Shown here: one piece after another, positions 1 through 11,166 of the stretch
Layout of the letters: every line of letters begins with the position of its first letter
Numbering within the stretch: the stretch's first letter is position 1
DNA from: Apostichopus japonicus
Lineage: Eukaryota > Echinodermata > Holothuroidea > Aspidochirotida > Stichopodidae
Reading direction: 5' to 3'
DNA length: 64,000 bases
Assembly: GCF_037975245.1 (NCBI RefSeq)
Contig: NC_092573.1
Coordinates: 9,520,001 to 9,584,000, forward strand
Program-made: the position numbers and the translations under genes
Notes under the pieces: model-generated
Told to the model about the DNA's origin: nothing
Databases searched by the model: none
The model's input: only the letters and a program-made list of their open reading frames with translations

Positions 1-169
1 TGTTTAAATATATCAGTGCAAATGCATAAAGAACACATTTTCACCACTCACCGAATTCTAGTGGCGTAGCTATGGTTACAGGGGTCCCGGTTTAAAGGAT
101 TTTAGCTAGGGCCCTTCACTGTTAGTTTAATTGCACTTGATGCAAAACCTTACATGCAAAATTAGCTCA

Positions 170-411
170 GTGATAGCTCAGTGTAAGCTCGGTGGTTGAC
201 CCCGTTGCCTTTCAATCATAAGGTCTCGACTTCGAGTCACTCCAAGATTAATGTACGTCGTACAGTTAAAGAGTTGTTGACAATTCATAATCATGGACGT
301 TAAATATGAATCTAGGAGACTGACTTCGGTCAGCTTGCGGCTTTGATAAGCCAATGATGGCTTCTTCGCGAGTTCCTGCTTTCAGGAGGATCTAAAATAC
401 ATACATACATG
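170..411 (+). repeat. tRNA-derived SINE, copy 1
   Basis: A tRNA-like head has an A-box-like stretch near 174-185 (TAGCTCAGTG) and a B-box-like stretch near 231-241 (CTTCGAGTCAC). The body continues through 'gactgacttcggtcagc' and ends in a short ATAC repeat tail near 400-411. Head and body recur in inverted orientation at about 40335-40590, which shows that this is a dispersed family rather than a tRNA gene. Ends are approximate. Confidence 0.7.
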
Positions 412-3369
412 CATTAGAGAAGGCTTGCGTAATGGATCTGATACTGAACTTGGCAGTTAAATTATCCACCAGAACAAAATGTTAGTGGAATAAAACCGAC
501 TCCTGAATTGCCATGTTGGTAAACGCATTTAAATATCCTCACAATATCATGACTGAAAGTTGATTATCCGAATGCTTCAAATTTTCATAAAACTCCCCAT
601 TGGGGCCCCTGGGTATTGGTGGGTAGGGGGCTGAGTCAATGAGCCGCCTATTGCTACTGCTCATCTAAATTCGTCAAATTACTCCCAAGGGAGACAATTT
701 CAGATATCCAACAGAAAGACAATGTACTGAACAATACATACAAAAAAGAAATACGAGTCAATGGTCAGTTAAAATTAATCAGTATATGCGCATCAAACTA
801 CCGGCATAATTCTTTCTTTACTTTTCCTACAGACTCTTGGTACTTAACATGGTATCATAAATATTCATACTTCTATTGAGTATAGCACCCAACTATCTTC
901 ACGCATGTTTCGATTAGAAATAAATATTCATAAGATATGTTCTGGTGTCCTAATTGTTCACTTGTTATGGTACAACTGTGACAATTTTATGGATTTTTTT
1001 TTTTAAACATGACCTACTGCATATATATAGATGTTTTTTGCACTTTCCTTTTTGTCTGGTGTATGTATGTGTTAGTGTTTATATATGTGAGTATCCGTAA
1101 TAATCATTGTATTTGTCACAACAATGAGTCACGTATATACTCCTACGCTGATGTGAGACGCGGCGTTCGGTGAATGCTTAATACTGTCATAATAAGAATT
1201 GCTCAAGTTACCTTCTTACATGTATGATAAATTCAAGGAAAGGTTCGTTATAAGATTGCCTAATACGTGCTTACACACCTGATAGAGTATATTTACAATG
1301 TTATATACCTGTACTTAACTAATTGGCGCAGGTTCAATCATTACTGTTTACACTCCCCGGGTTGAAAACATGGGGAGAGGGATGAAATTAGAATGCTTCA
1401 CCTCTTTATAGCACCACATATTGACACAATGCCAGCCCTCTACAACCCTTCCTTTGAAGTAAGAAATCTCTCAAACGGAGCAAGCTTTTTGCTAAGATGT
1501 CTGGGGCAGTTGGTCTTCACAAAGTTCTCTATCGTGTAAGCTCTTACGATAATAGATATGTTTACAAACCAAACGTCTCCACACACGCAACGCTATGTAA
1601 AATATATTGCTCGCTTGATACCTTACGTGAACAACTGCATGCCATCATGAAATATTTCGAACATTCAGTTGTTTATCTTCCAAACCAAATACGAACACCG
1701 CTTATGATTAATAAATACATCAACCGCTTCAATGCACATCTGTAGGCATATTGTTTAATATAATTGTCTAGGAAAATGTTTAAATGAGTTACAAAGATTC
1801 TGTTGCATAAGAGTTTGTAATTACCTTTGTATATCAACCTCATTTAAACTAAAATATAGAGAGTAAAAAGAAGATTCGTGTACATAGAATTAAATCTATA
1901 TTATAATTTCAACCAACAAAGGCTACCGCCATTTTTATCGTAATTCTTTTTGGGCTTGTTCATTTACTGTTTTGTTTTAATTATTTGATTGCTCTCTGTC
2001 TTGTTGGTTTCATTCCTTCTTGCTTCCATGTGACCATTTTGGTATCGCTAACAGGTTCACTTCCTTCAATGCAAAAAAGAACCTATTAAGTTTAAAGTTT
2101 CGTAACTTTTCCATATATTTTATTGAATGATGCAGTAAATCAATATGTAGTTGGAAACATAAATTGTCATAGTGACGCATGGGTTGTCACGGAATTTACC
2201 ATGCACTATGTAGACATTTCCACGTCTTATCTTGCAAGGTAACGATTTATTAGAAATAGTTAAGTGAGACGGAGGAAGCATCACGTTATATTATAATTTA
2301 TTTAAACCCAATTCGTGGCCAGGAGAAAACCTGGTGAACCCATATCCAAGTTTGTTACACTTATACTTAAAATATATATCCCAAAATGGTTACGACGGGA
2401 AGTTTCTTATAAGAATTATATATAAAATGTGGCCATTTTAATATATTTAGCCATTATTTTATATCACTTATTAGATCCTCAACATGACGTAGTGGATATT
2501 AACTTTTGTTCAAAATATTGCATCGCTAGTATCCCAGAGGCCGAGGGTAGGGCAACCCTTATTCCTATAGTACTGTCAAAAAGCCTTTATTCCGTGTATT
2601 TACGTTTGTAAACTAAGCTAATAAAGCGTTGGAGTTATAATAACTTAAATAATATCAAGGGTAGGAAGATCATTATTTCCGTCACGGATGTCACTTATAT
2701 CGTCGGAAATTAAATCCCATAAAGAGTGAATAGTTATGATTAAAATTTCAAATAAATAAGGAAATATATACCTATAATGTAATTAGTGATTTACTACAAT
2801 TTAAGCCGTAGTTCTCTGTCAAAACGTTGCATAAATCCCCCGCCATCAAAAACAATTAACTTTTTTAATGATTTACTATAGTTTATTGTATTGATGACAA
2901 GCCCACAGCAAAGAAATCTGAGTTGAAGAGTCACCAAAAAATATAAGGAGAGGCTCAATACTTGCTTCCTGTAATTTTGTTTTTACACACGACGGTGGCA
3001 CAGAGGGGGTGGGGCAGAGTATATCCCCCACCCCCCCCCCCGCGTTCACCCCCGCGGCAACGGACCTGGTTGACGGTGAGGAAAATGTTTAGAGAGACTC
3101 GATTAATTTTACTTCAATCATTTTTTAAATCTATTTCACGCATGTGCACAAAAGTTAAGGATGATACTAAACTTGAGTAAACGATGAAATATGCATATAG
3201 ACACAAACAAATGACTTATCAGCTATAGTGACCACGAGAGAGAAAAACGGAAGAAAATAAAGAATGGAAGACAATTATCGAATCAATTCTTATCTCATGG
3301 CATATAAACGCTTACAAAAGTAATGTATATGGTTAAGCCTCATTTGCATATGAAAATCAAGGCTGATGC
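412..3369. other. Intergenic, no gene recognised
   Basis: AT-rich sequence with short open frames only (the longest is 82 codons at 1497-1745). None has a recognisable domain or splice context. A GC-rich stretch at 3001-3065 is low complexity. The signal-peptide exon expected for the FN3 gene at 7605 was looked for here and not found. Confidence 0.6.
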
Positions 3370-3385
3370 AGTATTCTGATTAACT

Positions 3386-6300
3386 TTTTTTTTTTTTTTT
3401 TTACCACGCTTGGTATCTTTATTGGTAACATTCTTGTGCCAATTCGAACATATTTGAATACAATAAGGTCAAAAACCTTTTACAAGTAATGATAGGTACA
3501 TACAAAAACCATGTTGAGTCGATATGAACTGAACAGTATAGTGCAATTACTAAATGAGTCTTTTAACTGCTCGTAAGAAATGAAAGCTTTGCCTCTATGC
3601 TTGAGTTCTTTCTCAAGTTTAATAGCAAATTTTAACTTATAAAAAAAAAATCTCTACATCTCATTTCCGTGTTCGAATTTTTCTTGCTGAAGATGAAGTA
3701 CTTGAGATGAAAAATTAAGAAATTATATGGGTGATTTACAGAATAATGAAACCCAAAGCAAATGTCATTCTTCGAAAGTATAAATTGTCTGCCAAAAATA
3801 GCTTGCTCCACATCTAAAATAAAGTTCGATATAATAGGGCAGTCCCAAAACAGATGTAACAGGGTCTCGTCATAGCGGCCACAAAAGTGACATCGTGGGT
3901 TATCGATTTGCCCTATTTTATGACGGTAGTGGTTTGTTCCAATAATGCGATGGAGGAAGCGAAATTGAAAATATTGCATCTTGGAATCTCTGACAGAGCG
4001 AAACGGGGCTTGAAAAATTTTCTCCCATTGGGTGGCTGTGATATTAAAATAAAGATTCCATTTGGCTACAGCCGCAGGAGGAGTGCTAACACGAGTAATA
4101 AGGCTATTATAAATATGTTTAGAGACAGAGGGAATAAATTGGGGATATTCACTAGAGCTATCAACAATATCCTTGTAAACCTTCATCAGTCCATCCTTCC
4201 ATGCTCTAGGGATAGACGAAATAATTCCATAGTAAACAGTAAATGGGCAATAATCTAATCTATACTTCTCTTTGAACGCAGTATTGACAATGGACGATTG
4301 TCATTGTCAAACAGATGTTTCACCTGCCAAATACCTTTTTGGAACATTGAGTTGTAAAAAACCACCTTATTGTTAATTTTAATAAAAGAATTGTTCCAAA
4401 TTATCTGTTCACCATAGTTGGAATTAGGCGTAATAAAAGAGTGCAATGACCATGCATGGCAGACATCATAAATAAATGCATTACTAATTTGAATGTCGTT
4501 TATTTTATAATTACAGTTAAACAATAGGGATTTGCCGTACTTTTTCAAATGAAAATCGAAAAACAGTTTCCAGTAGTTATCGCTACTGTTGTTATATCTG
4601 TTCACCCAGGTACACTTAAGGCTACGAATAAAATACTTAGTACGTGTGACATTTAGTCCACCTGAACTGATAGTACCAATCATAGAGGAACGGCGAATTT
4701 TTTCGGGTTTCCCACTCCAAATGAAACGAAAAATAATGGCATCTAGTTCTGTTATAAACTAGTGTGGGGGATTTGGGAGAATTTGAAAGAGATAAACCAA
4801 CTGTGAAAGCCCAAGGGCTTTAACAATGGTAACTTTTCCAATTGGAGTAAGGTCCCTCTGCGACCAGACACCCAGTAAACGTTTGAGCCTCGAAAGCTTA
4901 GGAGGAAAATTCGAACTGAAAAGGTCTGATCTGTTATTTGTAAAAGAGACGCCTAATAAAGCAACAGGACCGTTAGACCAGTTCAACCCAAAGATGTTAC
5001 GGAACCATGGCTCCTTCTGTGTCTGTCTACCTAGTGGGAAAAGGGAAGATTTTTCCATATTGACTTTTAGACCCGACGACTTCTCAAAAGTACTAAAAGT
5101 ACTAATAGTTTCTTTTAAAGAACTATAACTACCGTCTAAAAACATGGTCGTATCGTCCGCATATTGTAGTATTTTAATGTTGTTGTCAAAAAGAGATATA
5201 CCATTGATAGCATTATTATCATTTACACACAGTGTGAGAACCTCAGCACAAATAAGAAATATATAAGGGCTTAAGGGACAACCTTGGCGTACCCCACGGG
5301 ATATTTTAAAATCAAGGCATGAGTACCCATTGTTAATGATTCTGGCGGAATTGTTAGAATACATAGTTTTAACCCAGTTAATAAAACTTTCCCCAAAACC
5401 AAAGAATCTAAGGGAGGTGAAAATAAACTCCCATTCCACACTGTCAAATGCTTTTTCGAAGTCCACGAGGAACAGTAAACCTGTTTTGTTACTCGTGTTA
5501 CAATACTCAATTAAATCTAGAACAAAGCGGACGTTTTCCCCAATAAAGCGGTTTTTAAGGAAACCCGTCTGGTTATTGCTAATCACTTTGGGGAGAACAA
5601 GTTTAATTCTTGTTGATAACACTTTTGCGCAGATCTTGTAGTCAGTGTTGAGGAGTGAGATTGGACGATAGTTCTTAATAAAGTCCTTATCCTTGCCATG
5701 CTTTGGAATTAAGGTAATAATTGCACGACCCTGCTCGGCAGACAAGTCAAAATTAGTATTAGCGTAATTTAAAGCATTAACCACACAATCCCCGATAACT
5801 GGCCAAAATTTCTTGTAAAATTCGAGTGAAAGTCCATCGCTACCAGGGGATTTACCAATGGACAGTGAATTCAGAGCGTCAACACACTCAGCAGACGTCA
5901 TAGGCCCATCACAGCAATCAGCTTCATCCATACTCAGCTTATTATAATTAAGTATATTGGAAAAAATTAATGATGGGTTCACCTCTCCACTGGTATACAA
6001 AGTGGCATAGAAGTCCCTCAAATTAGCCAATATTTTCTGTTTTTCAATAAGTATGTCGTTATTATCAGTTTTCAATCTATGAATACCATTATTTGCTTTA
6101 TTATGTTTTTCGAGATTTAAAAAATATTTTGAGTTTCTTTCACCATATTCGACCCACTGCGCTCGCGACCTAACGATGATCCCATCAAGCTTTTTATGAT
6201 ACAGGGATTCGAGCTCTGATCTCGTATCTTTTAAATTTCTCAAAGTTTCCACTGAGCCTAAATCGTAATAAGACCTTTCGAGCTGGGATATCTTATTCAA

Positions 6301-7279
6301 AAGATTCCTTTCATAGTGACGCTGTTGTTTTGCTTTTAATTTTGAATAGCTAGTAGTAGCCATACGGACTTTGTATTTAGTAAACTCCCACTTAGCACTG
6401 GGATTAAGATCATTTACACCATTCAGCTCGGAATGTAACAGGCGTGTAATCTGATCAACATATATGGAATCCTGTAACAATGAATTGTTTAACTTCCAGT
6501 ACCCAGGACCCCGTATATCAGAAGAGCAATGGATGTTTAATATAACAAGAGAGTGATCTGAATGCAGCCCTGGTGAAATATAACAATTGGAAATCAACTG
6601 AAGTAAATGTCTAGAAATTAGAAAGCAATCTAGTCTACAATGTATCCCAGAAATAGTATTGGAAGACCAGTAAAATCGAACTTAAAGGGATTGCGTTCAC
6701 GCCAAACATCGACCAAATCGAAAACATTCATCAACTCCAAACAATGCTCTCTGGCGTGAAAATTAGTCTCTGGGACTCCCCCCTTCTTATCGATGTCAGT
6801 ATTAAAAACAAAATTAAAATCTCCCCCGATTATAACACTTTCACAGGCAAAGCCACAAATATCGGCTGACAGCCTATCAAAGAAGGACGGAGAGTCTATG
6901 TTGGGGGCATAAATGCAAACAACAGAATACGTTTTATCAAGAATCTGCACATCTAGAATAATAAAACGACCATGGTTGTCAAGTTTGGAGTTAAGAACCG
7001 TCACATCTAGACTGGGGTTCAAAAGAATACAAGAACCCCTACTAGCTGAAGACCCGTGAGAATAAAATACCTTCCCACCCCATTCTTGACTCCAACGATG
7101 CTCGTCAAGCACGGTACTATGGGTTTCTTGAATAAAGGAAATATGGTTATTGTGGTTTTTTAAAAAGGCAAAAACCTTATTGCGTTTAGAAAATTGCCTG
7201 AGACCCCTAGCATTATAGGTTACAATTTTAATATTAGAGATTGAAATAGCAGCGATCTAGCCTACTATAGACAAAAGTA
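3386..7279 (-). mobile_element. L1-like LINE, 5'-truncated, with target duplication
   Basis: The element runs on the minus strand from 7279 to a poly-T run at 3386-3403, which is the poly-A tail read on the minus strand. Both ends are flanked by the same 16 bases, AGTATTCTGATTAACT (3370-3385 and 7280-7295), a target-site duplication typical of LINE retrotransposition. It carries the endonuclease, reverse transcriptase and C-terminal zinc-knuckle parts of ORF2. No ORF1 is present and no start codon precedes the endonuclease, so insertion was 5'-truncated. The RT and endonuclease motifs fit the L1/Tx1 group; the exact clade is not assigned. Confidence 0.93.
3632..7232 (-). pseudogene. LINE ORF2 (endonuclease, reverse transcriptase, C-terminal zinc knuckle), broken
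   Basis: Read from 7232 downwards, the apurinic-like endonuclease begins with a YNARGLR motif, then IQETH near 7130, VCIYAPN near 6900 and GGDFN near 6830. The reverse transcriptase spans about 5900-5000, with VDFEKAFD, RGVRQGCPLSP and the catalytic YADDT near 5155. The C-terminus has a CxxC..H....C knuckle (CHFCGRYDETLLHLFWDC) near 3850-3900. Three lesions break it: a one-base shift in the endonuclease near 6665, an in-frame TAG at 4759-4761, and a frameshift near 4275. It cannot encode a full ORF2 protein. Its origin is independent of the FN3 gene downstream. Confidence 0.9.
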
Positions 7280-7604
7280 AGTATTCTGATTAACTAAGTA
7301 TGTTTGAAAAGCTTTGTAGATAATCTCATCTAAATTATGACAAGAAAAGAACTGCCGTTATGCAGAGTTCCTTCAAATTATTGTTCTAAAGACTTGTATG
7401 GACTTGAAACCACGGTATGAGCAGAATGTATGTTGGAATGTATGTTGGAACGCCATCTGTGCAGATCTTGCCTCGACAAATTCATCCTGGTGACATCTGC
7501 TTTGTGAAAAACCCAAAGTAAAAGTAAAATTAGACATATTATCAGCACAATGATGATAAGCTCTCTTTTCCCCGTTCCATTTGTCCTGTCCTTCTTTTCA
7601 ACAG

Positions 7605-7889
7605 AATGTTCAATGAAACAACCCCTCATGTACGGAGGACGACTGGCCTTTATTGATGATGGCAGCATTGGAAACAACAGTCCTTCACCTGTCGCTCAAA
7701 CACGAGTCTTAGTCATCAAGGTGCCACCATCTATCCTCAAAGGGAAAAAATATCCAGGACGTGGCGGGATCGGTCGTATCGTCATGGCAGGGGGAGGACC
7801 ATGTGGTGGAGAGAGGTCACAAATTACCTGTCCATTGGCCACAACTGAAGAATCTATCTGTCTTGACTCTAGCCTACCTTGCTATCAGA
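7605..7889 (+). CDS. Exon: N-terminal five-cysteine domain (copy 1)
   Basis: The acceptor is a pyrimidine tract ending TTCAACAG at 7604. The exon is 285 bases, phase 1 at both ends if the donor is CAGA|GTAGGA at 7889/7890, a weak donor; reading on meets a stop at 7904. It encodes about 95 residues with five cysteines, a YGGRLAF motif and an end of the form C-x8-C-P-x8-C-LDSSLPC. The exon at 34311-34610 matches it ([15 protein letters not shown]). I do not recognise the domain from any named family. Confidence 0.6.
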
Positions 7890-7906
7890 GTAGGAATATT
7901 CATTAG

Positions 7907-7907
<1 letters not shown>

Positions 7908-7941
<34 letters not shown>
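7908..7941. repeat. (TA)n microsatellite
   Basis: A run of alternating TA of about 34 bases, directly after the five-cysteine exon of copy 1 and inside the intron that follows. Confidence 0.9.
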
Positions 7942-7943
<2 letters not shown>

Positions 7944-8289
7944 TGAACTTCTTTTCAACACTTTGATAAAGTCGTTTTGTCTGTAAAAAATAATTAGTGA
8001 TGAAGATAATTAAGTTTCTAAATTTCCTACAAATTAAAGTAATATTCACTCATGTTCAGGTTTCAGCCAGTATTTTGTTATCATTTTCAAGTTTGTCGCC
8101 AGCGCTGAGGCTTTGTTGTGACTCGTTAACACTCTTTAACTTTTGGTAATAATCCAAAGAAATAAAGTCTCATGACCTCATTTTCGGAATTTACGCGACT
8201 AATACAATTTCTTATGAATGAAACAATTACTCTACACTCCATGATTACACAATGATTTTGCGAACATTTCTTAAATTGTTCTCTGTCAG

Positions 8290-8544
8290 CTCCTCCTACT
8301 TATGCCGAACCGGAACCACTGTCCTTCTCTGGCGTTACAACAACGAGCATCACCGTGACGTGGCCAGCTTGGGACGAGACAGTCGACCATGGTCACGGTC
8401 CCATTGTTGAGTATAGGATACAAATACGAGGACCAGGGGAGTTGGAATTCACCGAAATACCAAAAGGAAGACAACTCTCTCATCAATTCAATGATTTGAA
8501 CGAGAATACTGAGTATGAATTTCGAATTGGAATTATCAGAGACC
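8290..8544 (+). CDS. Exon fragment: 5' part of FN3-A (copy 1)
   Basis: The acceptor is TTCTCTGTCAG at 8289, entering in phase 1. The translation is a clear FN3 domain: the B-strand tryptophan in SITVTWPAWDE, the GPIVEYRIQIRG segment, and the NENTEYEFRIGII tyrosine-corner region. The exon is cut after base 8544 by the transposon at 8545. Reading through the junction gives PSKHITLS and a stop. The missing end of the domain lies at 15984-16040. Confidence 0.85.
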
Positions 8545-8574
8545 CCAGCAAACACATAACATTATCATAACATT

Positions 8575-9910
8575 TTTAAAAGGTCGTAGAAACGTTGTAA
8601 CAAAACATTTCTATATTATATTTATATAACGTTATTATGATGTTATTTTATAACATAAAAATGTTTTAAAAATGTTTAAAAAATGTTTTGTTTTCAATAT
8701 TATTTCAAAATGTTGTTAAAATATCATAAAAATATATTCTACCGTTAATTAGATGGAAATATGCATTGTGGGTATATGATGCATTAAAACTACGAAAACA
8801 ATGGCACTTCATCAAATGTGATTCAAATATGCTAATAAACTTGCATGTTAATAATAATATTTTAAAAACATTTTTAAAACGTCTTGCTATATAAAATATC
8901 TTCCTAATGTTATAATAATATTTTCTTAAAACGTTATATCATAATGTTTTTAATTTGTTATACAATAACATTGAGGAAAATGTTTTAAAATGTTTTAAAA
9001 ATGTTTTACCTACAACATTATATCAAAATGTTTTTCAAATATCATATAAATATTTTCTAATGAAGTCAGATAAAAGTTTGCATTGTTGGTACATACGCAA
9101 TAAAATTAAATAAAAAAGACTAAAAACAAACATTGCCTGCACCCTCAAATTGATTCAAATAGGCACACAAACTCTTATATTAAAAACGTTTTAAAAACAT
9201 TTTTATAACGTTTTGCATCACAAAATATCTTTAAAATGTTTCAATAATATTTTATTAAAACGTTATATCATAATGTTTTCAATGCGTTATACAATAACAT
9301 TTGTAAGAAAATGTTTTTAAAATGTTTAAAAAATGTTTTACCTTCAGCATTATATCAAAATGTTTTTCAAATATCATATAAATATTTTCTAATGAAGTCA
9401 GATAAAAGTTTGCATTGTTGGTATATACGCAATCAAATTATAAAAAAAGACTAAAAACAAACATTGCCTGCATCCTCAAATTGATTCAAATAGGTTCACA
9501 AACTTTTATATTAAAAACGTTTTAAAAACATTTTTATAACGTTTTGCATCACAAAATATCTTTAAATGTTTCAATAATATTTTCTTAAAACGTGATATCA
9601 TGATGTTTTCAATGCGTTATACAATAACATTTGTAAGAAAATGTTTTTAAAATGTTTTAAAAATGTTTTACCTACAACATTATATCAAAATGTTGTTCAA
9701 ATATCTAGTTTCCTAATGAAGTCAGATAAAATTATGCGTTGTTGGTATATACGCAATAAAAAATTTAAAAAAAAACTAAAAACAAACATTGCCTGCATCC
9801 TCAAATTGATTCAAATAGGTTCACAAACTGTTATATTAAAAACGTTTTAAAAACATTTTTATAACGTTTTGCATTACAAAATCATCTTTAAAATGTTTCA
9901 ATAATGTTTT
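8575..9910. repeat. About 325-330-bp tandem array, left subterminal
   Basis: Four units with the same order of motifs: TTAAAAACGTTTTAAAAACA, ATAACGTTTTGCATCACAAA, ACAATAACATT, TGAAGTCAGATAAAAGTTTG and CCTCAAATTGATTCAAATAG. Unit phases fall near 8855, 9182, 9512 and 9837, so the period is 325-330 bases. The oldest unit (left) is the most diverged. The array belongs to the transposon at 8545-15979. Confidence 0.85.
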
Positions 9911-9931
9911 CTTAAAACGTTATATCATAAT

Positions 9932-10200
9932 GTTTATAATTAGACTATCGTGATAAATCACGGTAGTCTAATTATTATAAACGTATCTGTGGTAGATCAC
10001 GTGATAGTGATTAATCACAGATACGTTTATAATAACCCTTATCCGCATTAGGGAGTGATGTCAGACCGTCAGGTCACGCTCCACTGAGCATCACTTGAAG
10101 CGGCCGCGGTTTGCAGTCGTGTTTAATCATAGATACGTTTATAATAATTAGACTACCGTGGTTAATCACAGATACGTTTAAAATAAGTTATAATTATAGG
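9932..10200. repeat. Cluster of hairpins
   Basis: Bases 9932-9981 form a near-perfect palindrome with arms GTTTATAATTAGACTATCG and its complement around TGATAAATCA. A second set follows with AACGTATCTGTG and ATCACAGATACGTT (from 9979 to 10030), and the motif ATCACAGATACGTTTATAAT returns near 10125-10190. The cluster sits just inside the left tandem array of the transposon. Confidence 0.8.
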
Positions 10201-11166
10201 TTTCGGTTAGGTTCCCAAGGGTTAATATTAATGGAGCATGTTCTTTCATAATCCCGTAATAGAAATAAAAAGATTCAAACTTAGTTTCAAACTTAGTGTC
10301 ACATGCATGAATTCCAGGAATTTGATCGGTTAAAAAAAAATCTCGTACGTACGACGTATACGCGCTAAATTTAAAACCATTACCACCAGTGTTACCAGCT
10401 TTAGCGTTTTACACTAGATTTAGCGTGTTTTAGACTTTTCTGGTGTCCTAGCGTACGTTTTTTCGTATCAAAATTGATGGTTCCCAAAAAAATGACCGTA
10501 TCCGAAACATTCGAGGTGAAATTCCCGCTTTGCAACACACTTGAACCACTATTTATATGTTACTTTTACACAATGTTATCGCGGTCGATATATTTAAAAT
10601 GAATAATGCAGAACGTACGTACAGCTGAGGCGTACGTTTGCATGTAGTAAACGTGAGGAGCGGAACTGTGGGCCATTGTGTGAGTTTATGTATACACTAC
10701 GTACACAGCCTTACCGCGGATTGAGACGAGAATCGTCTGAATGTGTTGTATTTTTGTTGATTCTTCAGTTGTTTTGTTATGATTCTGAGCCATTATGACT
10801 TGAAGTTTGTTTAAAATAATCATATTCATAACAATGTCTATCATATAAGTAAGTGCAACTTGTGATGGAGGTAGTAGCCTACATTACATATGTGCATTAA
10901 TATCTATATCTAGCGTTTTCTGGGATTTTACTTTTGCAAATCTAGCGTTTTTTGGCATTTGCCGCTGGTTACGCTGATTTGCTCATTTGCCATCAACTTT
11001 GCCAACTCTGCCAACTTTGCCTTCAACTTCAAAGTTCAACTTCAAGCCCGTACTGCTCTAGTTACTGCAGTAAGAATTACTCATTCAAGTCCGTGAATTA
11101 TCCAGATTCTTTGATACTTTTCATCAGGAGTTAGGAGTAAGTCTATCGAAAACAAGAAGTAATTAG

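Noticed and set aside
57-75. AGTGGCGTAGCTATGG, like a hAT end
   Set aside because: No matching right end or duplication found; at most a fragment.
4826-5641. Plus-strand frames inside the LINE
   Set aside because: Shadows of the minus-strand reverse transcriptase.
7378-7677. Minus-strand frame with a hydrophobic segment (ELIIIVLIICLILLLLW)
   Set aside because: Antisense to the pyrimidine tract and start of the five-cysteine exon; its hydrophobicity comes from the tract.
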